Positions 45,538 through 57,902 of a stretch of 64,000 nucleotides of DNA are shown here, in pieces. The notes below the pieces were generated by a model, which worked only from the letters and a program-made list of their open reading frames with translations, did not search any database and was not told the DNA's origin. Each line of letters begins with the position of its first letter. Position 1 is the first letter of the stretch. The position numbers and the translations under genes were made by a program. Source of the stretch: Thuidium tamariscinum (lineage: Eukaryota > Streptophyta > Bryopsida > Hypnales > Thuidiaceae); contig OX344753.2 in the NCBI GenBank assembly GCA_947034885.2, positions 12,710,001-12,774,000 of the forward strand, read 5' to 3'.

Positions 45538-47880
45538 CTAATACCCCAATGAAAGTACACTTCCACAGATGTCAAAGGGATGCAAACAATATACCTCATG
45601 TCATACCTCATGTAATGGTCCAAAGATGTCGTCCTAAGCTCAGAGTCCTTTGCAGCAGTCATAGCAACGTCCGCCGCTTTTATGTAAAGCATCGAAAGAC
45701 ATTATTATTGCTGTGATCAGATTGACCTCTGACAAGATCAAATGAAAAGAAACCTAGAAAGACACTGCATCAAGCCGGAGCCCAGTTCTGAACATTTGTA
45801 GCTTCCACCTTGGCTTCTAAGCCTTCAGCCCTTCACCCACCACTAAAAGGGCAACTCAACGAACTGACTGCCGGTCGTCAACCATTTAGGAAATGTACAA
45901 AGAAAGATACGATTACTAAAGAAAATTCACAGAAATGCTAATTGACAGCCAAACTGCAAAAAAGTTGTCTGCAAAACCTGCACAAACAATCAATAGAGTC
46001 GAGTTAACTATTGTACAAACGAGACTCAGACTCCAACAAACCGGAACCATGAACCAAGAATACCAAATAACATAGACCTTACACTTCACAGCCACAGCAC
46101 TACGAGACTCTGTCGAAAACTAAAGACAAGACGCGTGCAAGACGCATGCAAGACTTCACACCCAAAAACCCTCTAAGGTAATCTGAACTTTCGGCCACAA
46201 AATTGATTTTTGTTCAGTTAAAAAAAAAAGATTCAAATCCCTAAATGTACAAGAGTATTTTCAATCGGATGGATAAATAATCTAGGTATAGTACTGCTCA
46301 GGGGACACTCAGTATATATTCTCTGGAGAGAATGTACCAGAGGTGTGCATCTCAGGGGGCGGCGTTCGCTAGGCAGCAACATAGGAATAACCTAATCTCA
46401 AATGCTAGAGTTCCGAATTCTGCTAAACCTATATCAGCATCAAAAGACCAAACTTCCGTACAAGTAGCTCATTAACGACTAGTTTCGTAATCAAACCTGC
46501 CCTCATCCGCCTCTCCATGTTAGGGTACTGCCTATCACCTTTACCCTCACTAACATGGCTTCTATTGTAGCTCCAGAAGGAACCAGATGGCAAGAAAGGT
46601 GGCCGAAAAGTCAAGACTCAGAGAAACTGCAACAAATTCAAGAATAGTCATCAATACTCCTCTGAAAGGTACTTAAACTAGTTGGAGACAGAGTCGCACT
46701 CACTCGAGGACCAAAAAATCAAGAACAACCGCAGAAACCTTGGTTTACTGGTTGTAAACAGAGACACTTGATGTAAAAGAACGCCCCTGTGTAAAAAATT
46801 TGTCCATCACCGCCGGAACGACCATCAACTAGTCCAATCGTCCCTAATACTCCCGAAACTCCACCGAATGAACACCGTACCACGCACTCTAACCTAAGAC
46901 CAAGAAGCTCACACCCTAATTCCCGTACGCGGCCAGACAAATCTCCACCAACAAATCTCCCAACAACACACGCTCTCAAATTTAAACCAAAATGAAATAT
47001 CAAACATCAGATACTACCGAAGGAAGAAGTAGTAGCAAAAGTAGAGCCTCACCTTCTAAAGGAGCACCCAAATGGCGTCACAAATCACTTCCCGGAACAG
47101 CAGTAATCCCAGACCAAAACTCCCTCAGAAACACCCTTTGCAAAAGAAGAAATGACTAGTTACTCGTCCCCGGATAACGACGGTGACCATGTCAACTCAA
47201 GAGCGAACAGTGGCAGCAATGTTGGCAACTGAACACACACCGAATTCGGCATGCAGAACCTCGGGCGCAACAGCCCGTGCCTCTCATCGAAAACACACCA
47301 AGAAAAACAAGCAATCCTTCTTTGCTCCGCTCCAATTCTCTCTCCCCTGAAGATCACACAAACCTCGACAAGATCGTCCTAACTCTACAATACTCCAACA
47401 AAACTCTATAAAACTCTACAAAACACTAAAAAAACTCTACAGGACTCCTACAAAACTTCTAGAAAATGCAGGGAAACCGGTGCCACAACTAGCAGAAGCC
47501 AAAGGCTAAAGGGATTCTGGGGCACCTTGCAATGCGGAAAAGGGGTGGGCATGATTTGGAGTTCCGTTCGCATCCCGCAGGCATGCTTCGGACACCCTCC
47601 GCTCAAGCTGCGGCTCCGGCCGGCCATTTCTTTCCGCCCCGTTTTCTCTATTTCTTTTTCTTTCCGTGCACAGGCATCGGTCCCCGTTCCGGACGCGGTC
47701 GTCGGTGCCCGTGGAGGGTGGGGTATAGAAGGTTCTGCCATACCTGAACGGATACTTAACTTACGTGTGCTCGTGCACATGATTTCGTTTCGAGGGGGGC
47801 CTGATAGTGGCTTCGGAATATCCACTTGGCGTGGCCGTAGAAGACAAAGGGGGGTCTGGAAGGGGGTTTGATATATTTAA
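45538..47880 (-). promoter_or_regulatory. Probable leader intron, 5' UTR exon and promoter region of the U-box gene
   Basis: Low-copy, balanced sequence with no transposon ends. A GC-rich patch at about 47530-47870 is the best candidate for the promoter and first non-coding exon; the inferred acceptor at 45124 needs an upstream exon. Frames here (47825-47448, 47527-47871) look spurious. Transcription start is unknown. Confidence 0.3.
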
Positions 47881-48217
47881 TTATTAAAGGAATGTTTTTT
47901 TTTTCTTTCTAAGGTCTGAATTTAGTCGGTCGTCACTGTGCAAAAAGAAAAGGCAGTTATTAGTTATTCTGGGGGGTCAGAAACTCAGAATGCAAGACCA
48001 GTGTCCTGCAATAAATGGTTATTTTGAAAACGTGATAGACGCGAGAGAAGTAAAATTAGCCTTTTTTTTTCCCTTTTTTAAATTTAACCTGGAGAAAATT
48101 GTCTTTTTTTTTAAACAAATGGAAACAAATGGAATTCCATTGCAAAACACCAAATACAAAGCAGCCAAGCCAACCATACTGTACAAAAATATAGAGAAGA
48201 AGAAGCTAACTGAAATA
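47881..48217. other. No gene recognised
   Basis: Transition from low-copy to repeat-rich sequence, with several T-runs. A 77-codon plus-strand frame (47990-48223) has no recognised motif. Confidence 0.35.
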
Positions 48218-48444
48218 CATTAGGGGATTTTTGAGGCCATTGGAAGATTGCGGGTTCCTAGACTACAGGAATGTAGTTTTCGCCGCGAGAACAGGAATCC
48301 TACGTGGTCAAGAGAGAGCCACATCATTAAAAAAAATTCTTTTTGGGGGGTAAATGTTGGTATGATAGTGGCCAACAGTTACAGGAATAGTTTCAGGGAA
48401 CATCCCTAAAATGGCCCTTTGGAGGCCTCAAATCCCCTCTAATG
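48218..48444. mobile_element. MITE family F
   Basis: Inverted ends CATTAGGGGATTTTTGAGGC and GGCCTCAAATCCCCTCTAAT-G, about 30 bp imperfect. The interior has CTACGTGGTCAAGAGAGAGC. Related: 63315-63579, decayed 26465-26720. Confidence 0.6.
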
Positions 48445-48646
48445 ACAAGGACTTGGCCCTCACCAAGTCCAAACAATACTATCACCAACTCTAGTAGCTA
48501 GCACCTAGGATTGAATCTATACTGCATCAAAAATTGGTTCTCAAAGGAGATTATTTGGGGCTCATAGAGCAAGAAATTCACCGTAAAATGCCACATGGCA
48601 TTCATTATACATGCTTTTCATGAATGTTGTAGTGAGAATTAACCAA

Positions 48647-49215
48647 TTAACCCTAGAGTGCTCCGATGTCAAAGTTCTAGACAATGTACAGATTGAAATG
48701 AGATTTTTTTCTCATTACAACGTGGATGAAAGTCATCCAAATATATTTAGATAATTTATGATGTTGTGGTCCTATCCAAAGGTTGGATTTGGTGAACACA
48801 TATTCTCTAAAATTACAAACGTGGAAGTATGTGAAGTGGTTGACTTGCGTGGACTTTGGTTGAAACTTAGAATTGTAAAAATGAGATCATAGAGTTGAAG
48901 AACACAAAAATTCCAAAAAAATCATTGTGTCAAGAGAACATCACTTCAAATCCTTTCCAACAAGATTTACTCAAAAATGACAATATTTTGTGTGTAATTG
49001 AATTTTGGAGGAATTTTGAATTTTTCCTTTCAAAATTTATTGAAAAATATTGGTGATAGAATTGGTGAATCTAACTATGTGGATATAATCTAAAACTCAA
49101 ACTCTACAATTTTCATCAGAATTTCAATTCCAAATTATTCTTTCAAAATAGTACTCTATGATGATTTTTCCAAGATCTTCAATTCTGGGGATGAGTCTCA
49201 ATGCTTAGGGATTAA
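48647..49215. mobile_element. TTAA-type element (about 570 bp)
   Basis: TTAACCCTAGAGTGCTCCGA on the left and CAATGCTTAGGGATTAA on the right, with TTAA at both borders. The interior is unlike other members. The inverted ends are short, so moderate confidence. Confidence 0.5.
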
Positions 49216-50280
49216 TCTTTATAAGGTTTGAGGAAAATTGTTCATATATTACAATATTTGATGCTTAGGATAGGAATGAACTACTAAAATATAACACTCC
49301 CTCTATTTCTAAATTATTTTGGTATTTGTATTTGTATTATTTAAAAGAAGGGACAAGACATTTACCAATGGGTTGATAGTTCAAAAACAGTAATCTTCCA
49401 TTTGGATATCATTTTAATATATGAATCTTCTAATGTTCAAATGTGGCACCATCTATGTAGAACACATGACCATTTTTTTAACTTTTGAAACATGTAAGAG
49501 GTGCAATTATTATTCACATTGGAAGTACAATTTGTCACTAGATATAGATTAGGATAGAGAGAGAAAAACTAAATGAAATTTGAAGGCAAGAAAAGACTAT
49601 TTTTGGGTTGTTTCCCTAGCAATTCTCTATATTATCCAAGAACTATGAACCAACCCTAACAACCAAATTTTCTGAATTTTTGAAAAAAAAAATGTTATTA
49701 ATTTTTTCAAAATTTTCAAAAATGATTAAAAAATTCAAGATTAAATTCAAAATCAATAAATCAATAAATCAATAAAATTAATATGTGACATGGTACAATC
49801 TTAGCTACATTAGACTATTGATATGACACTATTTCTATAGTTCCCATAGTCTAGGAACTCGTAATCTCTTCTTGCCCTCAAATTTCATCTAATGCTTTTA
49901 TCTATGTTGTAAATCTCAATTCATTCATCATCTATCCCAAAAAAGTTTTTAAAAATTGCATCTAATATTGGTCTTTACTAACCTATATGAATTGATCATC
50001 CAATTCTTTATTGACTTTTGCGTAAAATCTCTTTTACAATTATACAAAGTTTATACTATTTTCTTCAATTACCCTCAATTGGTCATAAGAAAAGGTTACT
50101 TTTTCAAGATTCAAACATTGTTTTAAATAAATAAGTAGTTATTTGGACAAAACATCATCCGTAAGCTCTATACTTATCATCCAATACAAACTTCAAGGCC
50201 CATATAGCTATATATAAGATGAGAGTATTGTCAAAGAATTAGATTCAGATAAATGCACGTATGCTAAGTTGCATGTGTTA
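49216..50280. other. AT-rich DNA, no gene recognised
   Basis: About 1 kb with a small AATCAATA tandem run near 49755. TTCCCTAGCAATTCTCTA near 49610 and TAGTTCCCATAGTCTAGGAA near 49840 suggest another decayed inverted-repeat element (about 49560-49890). Confidence 0.4.
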
Positions 50281-52599
50281 CCAAAAGAGATATGAGAGGT
50301 ATTGACCACATTCTTCCCCAAAAGGGCTCTGAAATTGTCATTTTTTAATACAAGTACAAAATTTTTAGAAAAAATCATATAACACATGTAACCATAAGAT
50401 TTGTAGTAAGTTGGTTTAAGAAGATATGAAGAAAATTTCAAAAATTTCCACCATGTAGATTGCAAGATATTAGCACTTGAATTAGGTTTTTTGGCACTAC
50501 AAAAAAATGTGTAGTTGTACTTCACAAAATCACATTTGTATGAAAAAATGTATAAAATGTTTGTAACTCTTAGATTCATTCTTCAAGGCAAATTGGCTAC
50601 ATGTTTGAAAAAATTTCACCTCATTTAGAGTTGTACAACATATAGGAAAAAATGGTAACTACAAATTGAAGTAGAAAATGAGTCAAAATACTAAATTGTT
50701 AATAGTTTATTTATATAGTTGAAAAATGCCAATCCCAATGGTTTTAATGTACAGTGGGGTACCAATCAAAATGTCGTTTTCCAATCCGCAATGAGAAAAA
50801 TTTCGGTACTGCCAACTTTGAAAGCCTCCCGAGAGCTCAAAAATTGGTAGTTTACCACGAAATTTTTATCACAAAATCATCTTTAAGTTAACTATATGTA
50901 TGCCAAATTCCAAGGCCAAAATATTCACTAAAATAAAGTTAATCAAAACCTACCAACATGGGTAGTGGTGAGAAACATTTCACTACTTTAAACTTTGACA
51001 CCTTCCTAAGGATTGAGTTTTTTTTCTTTTGCCATGAAATTTTTGTCATGAAACAATCTCTATGTTTTCAATATGTATAAAAAATTTCAAGGTAAAAGAA
51101 TTTTTTTTTAATAAGATATTTGAAATCTCCCAACAAGTGTAGTTTTGAGAAAATTTTCACAATTGCCAACTTTGACACCCTCCCAAGGGCTGAAAAATTG
51201 GTTTCTTACCATGAATTTTTTTTTGAAGTCATCTCTATGTTGATAATATGTGATCCAAATTTCAAGTTCAAATAAATTACTCAAAAAAAGATATACAAAA
51301 TCTCCCAACATGTGTAGTTGTGAGAGAATTTTCACTATTGCCGACTTTGACACCCTTCCTAGGGCTGAAAATTTATCTATTTAACATTATTTTTTTTGAA
51401 TAAGATGGAATTTATGTTGATAATATATGTTCCAAATTTCAAGTTCAAAACACTTACCCAAAAAAAGATATTCAAAATCTCTCAACATGTGTAGTTGTGA
51501 GGTTGAGTTTTTACATTCGTATCAAACTTTGCTTCACAAAATAACACTATACTAAGGGCTCAAAAACTCAACCTCACAACTACACATGTTGGGAGATTTT
51601 GTATATCTTTTTTTGGGTAATTTATTTGAACTTGAAATTTGGATCACATATTATCAACATAGAGATGACTTCACAAAAAAAATTCATGGTAAGAAACCAA
51701 TTTTTCAGCCCTTGGGAGGGTGTCAAAGTTGGCAATTGTGAAAATTTTCTCAAAACTACACTTGTTGGGAGATTTCAAATATCTTATTAAAAAAAAATTC
51801 TTTTACCTTGAAATTTTTTATACATATTGAAAACATAGAGATTGTTTCATGACAAAAATTTCATGGCAAAAGAAAAAAAACTCAATCCTTAGGAAGGTGT
51901 CAAAGTTTAAAGTAGTGAAATGTTTCTCACCACTACCCATGTTGGTAGGTTTTGATTAACTTTTTTTTAGTGAATATTTTGGCCTTGAAATTTGGCATAC
52001 ATATAGTTAACTTAAAGATGATTTTGTGATAAAAATTTCGTGGTAAACTACCAATTTTTGAGCTCTCGGGAGGCTTTCAAAGTTGGCAGTACCGAAATTT
52101 TTCTCATTGCGGATTGGAAAACGACATTTTGATTGGTACCCCACTGTACACCCATAATAAACAATTTACATCCTATGATGTTATCTTTTTTTTATATTGA
52201 AACTTGAGTTTAAAAGGTACGACTTCTAAGTTTATTTTAATGTATAATTGCCCTCAAACTAAAACTCTTAACTTTCATCTCATAAATGAAAAATGAATTA
52301 TTAAACTATTCTACATATACATAAAGCTGAAGAACCAATTTCAAATTTTTAGTTTGCAAAAAAGTGAATTTTCATAATTCTTTTGGACTACCCAAGCCAC
52401 CTACTAAATACTAAGAAATGCATATCATACAATAACTTTTTAACCATGTACTCAAAAGTTATGAAAATTGTTAGGCCTTAAAGCTATTCCTCCAAAAAAT
52501 TGTTCTATGAAAATTTCAAAGAAAAAAAAATTCCATTCATAGTAATCTACCAAAATTGCTATGTTGCCAAAAAACACAATTTGGTCCTTCAAAGGTTAG
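50281..52599 (-). mobile_element. Inverted TTAA-type copy hosting a palindromic element
   Basis: Segments on both sides of the 50750-52148 insertion read in order as one inverted member of the 940-bp group: TTGCAAGATATTAGCACTTG and TTGTACAACATATAGG on the left; CATCCTATGATGTTATC, ATGCATATCATACAATAACT and TTTGGTCCTTCAAAGGTTAG on the right. The terminal TTAA has become TTAG (52596-52599) and the left end is eroded. Confidence 0.6.
50750..52148. mobile_element. Long palindromic Tc1/mariner-like element with internal tandem units
   Basis: Ends TA-CAGTGGGGTACCAATCAA and TTGATTGGTACCCCACTG-TA. Arms of about 590 bp (50750-51340 and 51556-52148) are near-perfect reverse complements. The left arm plus loop contains four units of about 175 bp, starting near 50813, 50991, 51169 and 51343 with variants of AACTTTGACACCCTCCC; the right arm holds three. 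TA flanks and CAGTG ends fit Tc1/mariner. No transposase. Confidence 0.75.
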
Positions 52600-53413
52600 A
52601 TACTCAACAACAATCATTAAAGCAATTCTCAAAATGGTATATACAAACGCCATTAACTATTCCATTCTAAGAAATTTTATTATACAAAATAACATTTAAA
52701 AACACCAACCATTAGCAATCACCCAAATGACCAAAAGCTACACAAATATGAATTTTTATTTATTTATATTACCTTAGAAATTTTAGTATAATATCCATTT
52801 TTCACTTGAAAAGAACTAGAATAGAAAGTATAGGAGAATTTTATCAATACTCAATATGAAGTCTAGTTTTAGCATTACAAATTTGACTTTGAAAATGAAT
52901 GAAAAAGGATTTTTCTATTCAAGATTTTGTGCAAAGTTGTCCCATGCAATTTTTGATTTCCTAATGTTTGGAACTCTTGAAATGAACTTCAAATGCATTA
53001 GATGTTCAAGAAAAAATCACACTAAAAAATCTATATAAAAAAACTATAGAATAGATCTTGAAAAATTGTAAATTGATTGGTGTTACGTATTTTATGCCCT
53101 TTCACCCCTCACTTATTCTTTAGGTGACCAATTTTTTAGATTTGACACATAAAAAGAGGATTGAAAGACTTCAAATTACTTTTCCAATATTAACATCCTC
53201 ATGATCAAATATCATAATCTTTTAATCCATAAGTGATATTGCTATGTTTTATTTTCCTAGGTGATGTATAACATATCTGGTTTGAATTTGTATGGTTATA
53301 ATTTCTTTTCAAAATTGATAAAACTTATGAAAATGCTAATTTTTTGTTCAATTTAGAGCAAATTTTGAGAAGCTTAAAAGGAATAAAAGACCTTGGGCAT
53401 TTAGGTGGGTTAA
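52600..53413 (-). mobile_element. TTAA-type element, third subfamily, left end unclear
   Basis: About 52830-53413 is collinear with 61090-61685 (TTCTATTCAAGATTTTGTGC, AGATTTGACACATAAAAAGA, TTGAATTTGTATGGTTA). It ends GGGCATTTAGGTGGG-TTAA at 53410-53413. The part before 52830 is AT-rich with nothing recognised. Confidence 0.5.
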
Positions 53414-53615
53414 GAAAGATGACTATTTCATTTAATTTTGAGACTCAAAATAATATTGTGGCTAATTCTTATATTTTGTTTTAGAAATCATATCAGCAAA
53501 AAAATTGTATTCCAGCCATTGCAAAAAAAATATCCCATTTCTTTCATTTCCTTACTTTAAGTTTGTAACTTGAAAAAAATAGATGTGACTTCACAAGTCA
53601 CAGAAGACTATAGTA

Positions 53616-54364
53616 TTAACCCCTAAAGCCTTAAACTGCGTTGTTTTTGGCAACATAGTGATTTTGGACAACTCACTATAAATGGAATTTTTATTTATTT
53701 TTCTTTGAAATTTTCACACAGCATGTGTATGAGGAGTAGCTTTGAGGCCCAACAATTTTTATAACTCTTGACTACATGGTTAAAAAGTTATGGCATGATA
53801 TGTTGTTTTCTTTACTTGGCGGGCAACCAAAGTAGCTCAAAAAACTTCTTGAAAAAACATTTTTCTTAAAAATTAAAAATTGAAATTGATTCTTTAGATT
53901 TATATAGAGATGGGAAGCTTTTAATCATTCCATTTGGATTAATGGGGCAAAAGTTATGATGAAATTTAGTTTGCAAGTACATATAGAGTCTTTGAAAACC
54001 ATACCTACCCGCAAACTAAAATTCCTCATAACTTTTGACTCATTAACCCAAATGGAATGATTCAAAGCTTCCTATGTTTGAGTAAACCTAAAGAATCAAT
54101 TTCAATTTTTAATTTTAAAAAAAAAAGTTTTTTAAATAAATTTTTTGATCTACCCGGATTGCCCATCAAGTAAAGAAGACAACATATTATGCCATAACTT
54201 TTTAACCGCATTGTCAAAAGTTATGAAAATTGTTTGGCCTTAAAGCTACTTGTCAGGCACATATTGTGTGAATATTTCAAAGAAAATAAAAACTCCATTC
54301 ATAGTGAGTTGCCCAAAATCGCTATGTTGCCAAAAAAATTGCAGTTTAGGACTTTAGGGATTAA
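53616..54364. mobile_element. Foldback TTAA-type element, two 370-bp inverted arms
   Basis: TTAACCCCTAAAGCC at 53616 and GGACTTTAGGGA-TTAA ending at 54364. The left half matches the first 370 bp of the 940-bp group in forward orientation; the right half (about 54000-54364) is the same segment inverted. Words such as AGTAGCTTTGAGGCCCAAC and TTTGGCCTTAAAGCTACT mirror each other. The loop is short (about 53970-54010). Confidence 0.75.
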
Positions 54365-55510
54365 TTGAAAATATATTGAACCAAACAAAGATCAACAATC
54401 ACTTTTTATTTGTTTAAATTTGGACTATAAATTACAACCAATACGAAGTGAAAATCTAGGTGTTTCACATTCATCTTCAGTAAAACCAGTGGAACTTTGA
54501 TTCTCTATAAATTCTTAAGTTTTTGTTCAATCTGATGATTTCCATTCAAAAGGCATACTAAAACTATGTATGTGATTCAAACTAATTGAATTACTCTATA
54601 CAAGTTCAAATCATCATTCAGCATAGACAAACAAACCTGAATGGCAATTGTAATGATATACTTTCAATCAAAAACACAATTAATCCCTTAAGGATTGGAC
54701 AGTCAAATTTCAAACAACAAATGAATGTAAACACATCACGAACACTCAAAAATCATGTGTGTTTTCATCCCATCCTTTTTTTCTTAAAAACCTTGTGTTA
54801 TTTCTTTAATGTTTAATGAAATATATAGATTTTTAAAGATTTTACTTTGCAAATATTTGTAATTCAAAGGGTACTTGTAGGACTAGCTTTAAAAAAGTAA
54901 CTATTTTAGTTCAAAAGATTACCCTTAAATCAATTGGAGTAAAGAATTTTTTAAATCTTTAAAAACCACTAAATTTAATGATTTAAAATTTTGGATTTCA
55001 AGGGGAAAAAATTCTAGTAGAAATCACAAATATTTAATTTACAATCAATCTTATGAGGAATTTTCAATTTTTGGCTTTAAATTTTAATGAGAAATATTAG
55101 TAAGTGTGGCAATTGATCTAACCACATGGGCATGATTTATGGATCATAGTAGCTTACAACTATTGTTTTGAAATTCTTCATTAAATTATTATTCTAAGTT
55201 GTCTTTTTATCAATACACCTATATAATTTTGGAAATTTGGACTATCCTTGGTACTTGAAAGATTAAACTCTATGGTTATCAAAGAAGAAAAATTAATTTT
55301 TTTGGCTACCTTATTGTTGAAGATTATTGTTATGTGAGTCTAGGATCATGATTCCATAAGCCTACTGGAATACTAGTCAATAACCAACATACAAACTATG
55401 TAAAAACTAAACGTTAGAAAATCAAGTGACAAATGTTTATTTTTATCCCTAAAATGTCAAGGTAGTCACCATAGAAATCATCTATTTTGGTATGGCGTGA
55501 ATCATTTAAT
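54365..55510. other. AT-rich DNA, no gene recognised
   Basis: Short frames only; nothing recognisable on either strand. Confidence 0.4.
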
Positions 55511-55533
55511 ATATTATTATTATTATTATTATT
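55511..55533. repeat. (ATT)n microsatellite
   Basis: Seven to eight ATT units in AT-rich sequence. Confidence 0.8.
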
Positions 55534-55768
55534 TTAATATAGAATTCAACTATCAAAAGAATTGTGAAAAAAATACAAAAATTTAATTAAAATATTGCAA
55601 TATTGCATCCATTGGAGGTCAAGACCTCTTTTTGCACACAATTCACAAAGATGAACTTTTGCATTTCATACATAGAAGGATCCATCAGACATCCTCACGT
55701 CGCCATTGTTACAAGGCTAAACCCCCCACGAGCATTCATTGGAAATCAAAGTATCCTATAAGACCAAT
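55534..55768. other. Unassigned repeat fragment
   Basis: Contains CATTTCATACATAGAAGGAT and CATTGGAAATCAAAGTATCC, words that recur at about 56220 and 38290. No gene recognised. Confidence 0.3.
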
Positions 55769-55996
55769 GATGCTAGTGTGTGAGCGTGAACATGCGAGCA
55801 TGTGAGCTTCTAATATGTATATAAGTAGATATACTGCCACCTCTAGAGGTGTTTATAGTAAAAATACCTATAATATAGGTACTTACAGTATAAATACACT
55901 CTTATCATAGAAGGTTTCTATAGTTTAAGCACCTATACTAGAGGTGCATCATCTTTGAGGCTCACAAGCTTACACTTCTATGCTCACATATTAGCA
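55769..55996. mobile_element. Short relative of the GTGAGC-ended element
   Basis: Left ATGCTAGTGTGTGAGCGTGA and right GCTCACATATTAGCA with nested GCTCACAAGCTTACAC words. Ends match those of 22283-23101. The interior is a series of small palindromes around ACCTCTAGAGGTG and ACCTATAATATAGGT. Confidence 0.5.
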
Positions 55997-56232
55997 ACCG
56001 TGTCTACAAGAGCTCCCCTTTTTACACAAAATTCCAAAAGTGAATTTCCGCACTTCTTAGTGAATAACTCTTTAGTGTCATCCATTACGCACTTGTAGGC
56101 TGCCATTATTAGGGGATTAAAATCCATAAGCACTGTTTGGAGGCCAAACTACTCACCAACACTTCCCCTATTCACATAAAATTTCAAAAGTAAATTCTAC
56201 AATCCTTCTTCTTAGTACATCATAGAAAGATT

Positions 56233-56515
56233 CATAAGAGGTTTTTTCAGGGCTTTAGGAGACCGTTTTAGCCCTGTTCCCCAGGCTGCGAACGTGTCAG
56301 ATAAAAAAATAATAATTTTTTTATATTAATTTTTTTTTTTCAAAAAATAATAAAATAATTTTTTTTTCAAAAAACAAAATTAAAATATTAATTAAATATG
56401 ATTATCTGATGTGGCAGTCTCTTGGCCACATCAGATCGCCTTAGTGGCAGTGTTCAGAGAGTTCCCACGGCCTGAGAACTCACGATCTTCCAGAGTAGCT
56501 GAAAAACCTCTTATG
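56233..56515. mobile_element. MITE with CATAAGAGG ends and an internal palindrome
   Basis: Ends CATAAGAGGTTTTTTCAGGG and CTGAAAAACCTCTTATG. Near the right, ATCTGATGTGGC and GCCACATCAGAT form a second hairpin. The middle is AT-rich. Confidence 0.6.
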
Positions 56516-56581
56516 CTTTATTATCCATTGGACACTTTTACGCCACCGCCATTGTTACAGAGTCACAAGCTGCCATCATGA

Positions 56582-56702
56582 ACAGGGTTATAGGCCACCA
56601 TTGTTACAGGGTTATAGGCCATCATTGTTATAGGGTTAATAGGCCACCATTGTTACAGGGTTAATAGGCCTCCATTGTCACAGGGTTAATAGGCCGCCAT
56701 AG
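56582..56702. repeat. Minisatellite, about five units of 25-29 bp
   Basis: Unit ACAGGGTTAATAGGCC plus ACCATTGTT, repeated five times with small changes. The first unit follows CTGCCATCATGA, probably a decayed further unit. Confidence 0.75.
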
Positions 56703-57124
56703 TTCCAAGGGGGGTGGGGATGGTAAAGTTTTTTAAAGTGACCTTGCCACCCATACCCCCCAAAATACATTAGTTGTACAATGTACCCCCTCCGTCCACA
56801 AGAAGAAAGTGGGGATAAAAGCCCTAAAGTCAACTGGAATTAGAATCATTGGAGCCCTCAGGCACCTCTAAAGGGATGAATGATTCAGGACTCCCAAAAA
56901 AGTAAAAAAGAAAAGAAAAGAAAAGTAAAAAAAAAAGTTGATTGATGTACTATGCTCAACCAGCAGTGGTGGACGCTGACTGTGACCATGCGGATGCCGC
57001 TGACTTGACCCTGGCTGCTGCTAACTGAAGTTACTCACCAACAACTGCAGTCAGCCAGTACCGGACACCGATTAAATCCTTGGAACCTAAAAGCCATGTA
57101 CACCAAGAGTCCAACATATTCCAA
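56703..57124. other. Unassigned sequence between repeats
   Basis: Includes a G-rich stretch (56706-56725), an AAAAG run near 56910, and a GC-richer patch at 56960-57080. No gene recognised. Confidence 0.35.
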
Positions 57125-57389
57125 TTAGGGTACACCCACTTCTTCATATTGTGCTTAGTTATTGTTATTAGGCTGTTCAAATTTATATATAATTTTGTTG
57201 GCGAGTGAAAGCATGTTCTAACGCACCAAAGAACACGGTATTTGGATACCATATGCAAAAGTTATGAATAGTCAAAGTTTGTTTATGAATGCACCATCTC
57301 CAGTCTGTGTACATGACTGATTTTGGAAATGTATGTGCATTGTAGATGGCTTTTTAAGGTCAGGTGCGCTTTTAGGTGTACCTACCTTA
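57125..57389. mobile_element. MITE family A, left end shortened
   Basis: Left TTAGGGTACACCCACTTCTT (part of the end deleted); right GCGCTTTTAGGTGTACCTAC-CT-TA. The interior contains GTTCTAACGCACCAAAGAAC. Confidence 0.68.
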
Positions 57390-57390
57390 C

Positions 57391-57719
57391 ATGGAAGAAA
57401 TGGTGTTCTACAAGGGACTCAGCTCTAAAAGGGATTCGGCTCTAAAAGGGACATCTAACACAGAGGTAGATTTTTTTTCTCAATGTACCAATGGTGTACA
57501 TTTCAGGAAGAGGTTCCTTTCAAAAACCATTGCATCTCAACTTCATAAATTCGTAACTAATTCCTCTAAGGTCCAAAAAATATGAAACGACTTGGGTTGG
57601 ATGCCCAATCCATTTGTCTTCCTACGAAAATTTACTGAAAATTGTTTCATCAAGTTCAAGTTCCGTTCCAAAATGCAATCAGCTCTCTAAAGGTCGCTTT
57701 AAGAGTAGCCTCCTTTAAG
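57391..57719. mobile_element. MITE family B relative
   Basis: Interior CGTAACTAATTCCTCTAAGG, ATGAAACGACTTGGGTTGGA and AGGTCGCTTTAAGAGTAGCC match 57903 and 14560. A small triplication of AAAGGGA..CTCAGCTCT-like words lies near 57412-57450. Confidence 0.55.
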
Positions 57720-57902
57720 GACTCTTGGTTAGTAGAGGCAAAAAATCTTCACTTGTAATAGGACAAAAGGGTGAAATCCTAATTAACTTGAAAGTGAACA
57801 AAAGCCGGTTGACATTTGTGCAATTCTCCTCAAGGGAATGGGCCCAGCCTTTAAGTGTAAAGCTTTTCATAGTCACAAGGCTCATTTCTATTGTAAGTTT
57901 TG

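Noticed and set aside
45471-45692. Possible extra coding exon upstream of the U-box start
   Set aside because: The in-frame stop ahead of the ATG at 45080 means upstream sequence is untranslated; at most it is a leader exon.
47448-47871. Overlapping frames of 114-125 codons on both strands
   Set aside because: They arise from GC-rich sequence in the probable U-box promoter/leader; low-complexity, no family motif.
50208-50579. 123-codon minus-strand frame
   Set aside because: It lies within a TTAA-type repeat; related frames recur in each copy by sequence identity, not coding constraint.
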